DNA from: Bordetella parapertussis
GTDB taxonomy: Bacteria > Pseudomonadota > Gammaproteobacteria > Burkholderiales > Burkholderiaceae_C
Direction of reading: 5' to 3'
Length of the DNA stretch: 6,436 nucleotides
Assembly (NCBI GenBank): GCA_943328885.2
Contig: CALQBT020000166.1
Location: forward strand, 1-6,436
Part shown: positions 6,268 to 6,436 of the stretch, in pieces
Layout: every line of letters starts with the position of its first letter
Position numbering within the stretch: the first letter of the stretch is position 1
Made by a program: the position numbers and the translations under genes
Notes under the pieces: generated by a model
Databases searched by the model: none
The model's input: only the letters and a program-made list of their open reading frames with translations
What the model was told of the DNA's origin: nothing

Positions 6268-6436
6268 TTACTTGTAGAGCAGCTGTGGCAGCCACAGCCC
6301 GATCTGCGGGAAGACGTAGAGCAGGAAGATCGCCAAGACCTGGATGCCCATGAACGGCATCATGCCGGCGAAGATCTGGTTCAGCGTGACATGCGGCGGC
6401 GAGACACCTTTGAGGTAGAACGCCGCCATCGCCACC
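6268..6436 (-). CDS. TRAP transporter large permease subunit, C-terminal end (DctM family, partial)
   Basis: The complement reads through 55 codons to TAA at 6270-6268 and runs off the right edge upstream. The visible residues include AAFYLKGVSPPHVTLNQI, then a hydrophobic segment (GMMPFMGIQVLAIFLLYVF) and the end PQIGLWLPQLLYK. The pattern of xYLKGVxPPxVT, a final membrane helix and a closing FPxxxLWLPxLLY is the usual C-terminus of TRAP large permeases (DctM), which import dicarboxylates, sialic acid, ectoine or other organic anions with sodium using a separate periplasmic binding protein. The substrate cannot be judged from this fragment. It is convergent with the ABC operon and presumably belongs to another transcription unit that extends to the right. 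Only about the last eighth of the protein is in view. Confidence 0.88.
   Translation of the reverse strand, partial: VAMAAFYLKGVSPPHVTLNQIFAGMMPFMGIQVLAIFLLYVFPQIGLWLPQLLYK

Overview
The window is GC-rich DNA with dense codon use, short overlaps between genes (ATGA) and protein families that fit a betaproteobacterium, most likely a member of the Burkholderiales. That placement rests on recalled similarity of the proteins, mainly the substrate-binding protein and the small lysine-rich protein, and was not tested by a search.

Layout from left to right. At the left edge, on the minus strand, is the beginning of an open frame whose first residues resemble the conserved leader reading frame found next to group II intron maturase genes; the intron itself would lie outside the window. 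Next come a short stem-loop and a 46-residue lysine-rich protein on the plus strand (122-262). A 135-base gap between convergent genes follows. The long minus-strand gene 398-2260 encodes a 620-residue periplasmic substrate-binding protein of the peptide/nickel ABC transporter class (SBP_bac_5). A 190-base divergent intergenic region separates it from a tightly overlapping plus-strand operon: a DppB/OppB-type permease (2451-3389), a DppC/OppC-type permease (3386-4450) and a fused double ATPase (4447-6174). After a 93-base convergent gap, the right edge holds the C-terminal end of a TRAP-transporter large permease on the minus strand.

The four central genes together make one complete peptide-class ABC importer: the binding protein captures the solute in the periplasm, the two permeases form the channel, and the single polypeptide with two ATPase domains drives transport. 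The order (binding protein, two permeases, one fused ATPase) recalls the Yej system of enterobacteria, but here the binding protein is transcribed divergently. The substrate cannot be read from the sequence.

This is mainly an ordinary transporter locus; I see no clear new biological system. The most notable details are a perfect 3 x 12-base tandem repeat coding for the hydrophobic core of the binding protein's signal peptide, a 13-base-pair interrupted inverted repeat in front of the permease operon, and the apparent intron edge beside the small lysine-rich gene.
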